Assembly (NCBI GenBank): GCA_015488335.1
Contig: WFNZ01000022.1
Span: forward strand, 1-52,263
From: Thermovibrio sp.
GTDB lineage: Bacteria; Aquificota; Aquificia; Desulfurobacteriales; Desulfurobacteriaceae
Direction: 5' to 3'
Length of the DNA stretch: 52,263 nt
This document shows positions 50,646 through 52,263 of this stretch, one piece after another (within the stretch, counting starts at the first letter, position 1; each line of letters opens with the position of its first letter). The notes beneath the pieces were generated by a model that ran no database searches, was not told the origin of the DNA, and saw only the letters and a list, made by a program, of their open reading frames with translations. Made by a program: the position numbers and the translations under genes.

Positions 50646-52263
50646 ATTACCTGATTGAAAAATTAAAGGCAGAGTTTTCCGGGGAGTGGAGGGAGCTCCT
50701 CTCCTACGTTGAGGGAAACGCAGATAGGCTTCCTAACCCGAGGAGAGCTCTCATCTACCTTGAAAGGCTCTACACTGTTCTGAAGGGGGAGTTCCCGAGA
50801 GAGGTTAAAACAGAGTTTCTCTATCACCTGATTGAGCTTTTCTCTGCCTCACGGTTCCTTGCAGATTTCCTTGTAAGGCATACGGAGCTCCTTTCCCGTT
50901 TACAGGAGATTTACCAGAAGAAGTTTCTCCCGGGAGATTTTGAGTTTAAATCTTCCTCAACCGACAGAAAAGCCTTTATGGATGAGGTTCGTATCTTCAA
51001 ACACCTTCACATGGCAAGGGTAGTTCTCAGGGACATTCTCAACCTTGCCCCTTTTCAAGAACTGGTCAGAGACGTAACGCTGATTCACGACGCCTGCATA
51101 GACGCCGCTTACCGTTTCGCCTACTCACAGCTGATTAAACGGTACGGAGAGCCCTCTTCAACCTTTGTTGTTGTTGATATGGGGAAGGCCGGAGGATTTG
51201 AGCTTAACTACGCATCAGATATAGACCTTATATACGTTTACGGAAGCCACTACGGGAAAACTTCAGGGGGAAGTTACGGGGAGCTCCACAACCACGATTT
51301 CTTCACCCTTTTGGCGAAGGAGATAACGGAGCTCCTTACCGAAAGAACAAAAGAGGGAATCTGCTGCCCTGTAGATACCCGTTTAAGACCCAACGGAACG
51401 ATGGGGCCTCTTGTTAACGACATTGAAGCCCTTGAACAATACTACACTGCCGTTGCAAGGCCGTGGGAGCGTTTCGCCCTTCTAAAAGCTCGCCCTTCAG
51501 TGGGAGACGTTGAAGGAACGGGAATTGAGTTCTTAAAGCTTGCGAAAGCTTTTGTCTACAGGAAGTATATAGACATTTCCCTTGTTGAAGAGGTTTTGAA
51601 GCTGAAAGAGATGATAAAAGCCAAAGTGAGGAAAAAGGGAGAGAGAATAGACCTTAAGTTAGGCCTTGGTGGAATAAGGGAGGTAGAGTTTATCGTTCAG
51701 GCCTTCCAGCTCATCTACGGAGGCAAGTTCCCTCAGATTCGCTCAAAGAACACACTTATTGCCCTTAAAAGGCTCTTGAGGTGGGGTTTTTTGACTAAAG
51801 AGGAGTTTGAAGAGCTTAAAAACGCTTACCTCTTTTTGAGGCAGTGTGAGCACATGCTCCAGATAACAGATTTCCGCCAGACCCAGACCTTTCATCCTGA
51901 AAGCGAAGAAGCTGAGGAGCTTGCAAGGAAAATGGGTTTTAGAAGCAGAGAGGATTTCGTAGAAGAGCTGAAAAGGGTGATGAAAAGAGTTAACTACTAC
52001 TTTAACAGGTTCTTCCCTACCGGAGATAGGAGAGCTCTCTCCTTTTACGAAGTTGAAGATTTAAGGAAAATGGGCTTTGAACAGCCTGAAGAGGTTAAGC
52101 GGTTTATAGAGGTTCTCCTTTCAACCAGGAGCCTTCTTCCGGAGGAGAAAAGCAGGCTTGATGCCATGGGAGACCGATTTCTCAGACTACTCTTAACGGT
52201 GCCTTCTCCTGTAGTTGCCCTCAAAAACCTGACCACCTTTATAGAAAAAGAAGAGGGTAAGCT
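50642..52263 (+). CDS. glnE: Glutamine synthetase adenylyltransferase (partial, cut by window end)
   Basis: 540 codons are visible, without a stop. The N-terminal adenylyl-removing nucleotidyltransferase domain shows M-G-K-A-G-G-F-E-L-N-Y-A-S-D-I-D-L-I-Y-V (about 180-199), then V-D-T-R-L-R-P-N-G near 245 and the R-E-V-E-F-I-V-Q segment near 345, all typical of GlnE. The protein adds or removes AMP from glutamine synthetase in response to nitrogen. The GTG at 50642 overlaps the PsiE-like stop and has GAGG six bases upstream. The second, adenylylating domain lies beyond the window. Confidence 0.93.
   Translation, partial: MNYLIEKLKAEFSGEWRELLSYVEGNADRLPNPRRALIYLERLYTVLKGEFPREVKTEFLYHLIELFSASRFLADFLVRHTELLSRLQEIYQKKFLPGDFEFKSSSTDRKAFMDEVRIFKHLHMARVVLRDILNLAPFQELVRDVTLIHDACIDAAYRFAYSQLIKRYGEPSSTFVVVDMGKAGGFELNYASDIDLIYVYGSHYGKTSGGSYGELHNHDFFTLLAKEITELLTERTKEGICCPVDTRLRPNGTMGPLVNDIEALEQYYTAVARPWERFALLKARPSVGDVEGTGIEFLKLAKAFVYRKYIDISLVEEVLKLKEMIKAKVRKKGERIDLKLGLGGIREVEFIVQAFQLIYGGKFPQIRSKNTLIALKRLLRWGFLTKEEFEELKNAYLFLRQCEHMLQITDFRQTQTFHPESEEAEELARKMGFRSREDFVEELKRVMKRVNYYFNRFFPTGDRRALSFYEVEDLRKMGFEQPEEVKRFIEVLLSTRSLLPEEKSRLDAMGDRFLRLLLTVPSPVVALKNLTTFIEKEEGK

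Overview
The window looks like the chromosome of a thermophilic, chemolithoautotrophic bacterium of the Desulfurobacteriaceae (phylum Aquificota; Thermovibrio, Phorcysia and Desulfurobacterium are the obvious comparisons). This is inferred from gene content: a napC-napM-napA-napD-napG-napH nitrate reductase cluster next to an octaheme Hao-like cytochrome, a minimal SufC/SufB-type pair, a superoxide reductase, an archaeal-type AroA-prime aldolase, a Trm10-like methyltransferase and a riboflavin reductase of the stand-alone type. No alignment could be run, so the assignment is provisional. Gene density is very high. Neighbours often overlap by 1 to 77 bases, TTG and GTG starts with good Shine-Dalgarno (SD) sites are common, and no stretch over 300 bases lacks a gene. 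I see no rRNA, tRNA, CRISPR array, insertion sequence or prophage.

Layout. 1-2466: tail of a possible TrkA-C-domain protein, then an FmdE-family protein and purH on the minus strand. 2533-6491 (+): stomatin-like protein, NfeD, alr, prmA and a PHP phosphoesterase. 6584-15506 (+): respiratory block with octaheme Hao, two exported TPR proteins, napC, napM, napA, a strong terminator, napD, napG, napH and a tiny monoheme cytochrome c. 15508-17371 (-): argJ-coaX. 17426-20394 (+): Trm10-like enzyme, cysK, possible FliK-like protein. 20378-20978 (-): rpmE and a shortened ThyX-like gene. 21049-26246 (+): dedA, trpA, tatA, tatC, rho, gmhA, AroA-prime. 26263-30499 (-): RCK-USP fusion, cation/proton antiporter, radical SAM protein. 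30654-32692 (+): sufC/smsC, sufB/smsB and superoxide reductase behind a sigma70-like promoter and a Fur-like box. 32670-33302 (-): ribE. 33353-39999 (+): seven-gene run Ppx/GppA, ugd, CDP-alcohol transferase, RibD-C reductase, two peptide-type ABC permeases, mraY. Then arsR (-), cysE and a SPOR-domain protein (+), ilvB-ilvN-ilvC (-), a pabB/trpE-type gene (+), an M48 lipoprotein, kdsD and a ribbon-helix-helix protein (-), and rpoN-psiE-glnE (+, glnE cut by the window end).

How it works together. The 6.6-15.5 kb block encodes a periplasmic nitrate-respiration chain: NapH/NapG and NapC should take electrons from the quinol pool, NapM relays them to NapA, and the octaheme Hao is the best local candidate for further reduction of nitrite, since no nrfA is present in this window. 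TatA and TatC, encoded at 22.5-23.5 kb, would export the twin-arginine proteins NapA and NapG. Most other genes are biosynthetic or envelope housekeeping (branched-chain amino acids, cysteine, arginine, riboflavin, peptidoglycan, LPS sugars).

The most unusual DNA-level signal is a palindrome, GGAGCTCC with core GAGCTC. It occurs roughly once per 500 bases across most of the window, in all three reading frames, but is nearly absent from the napA and suf/sor genes.
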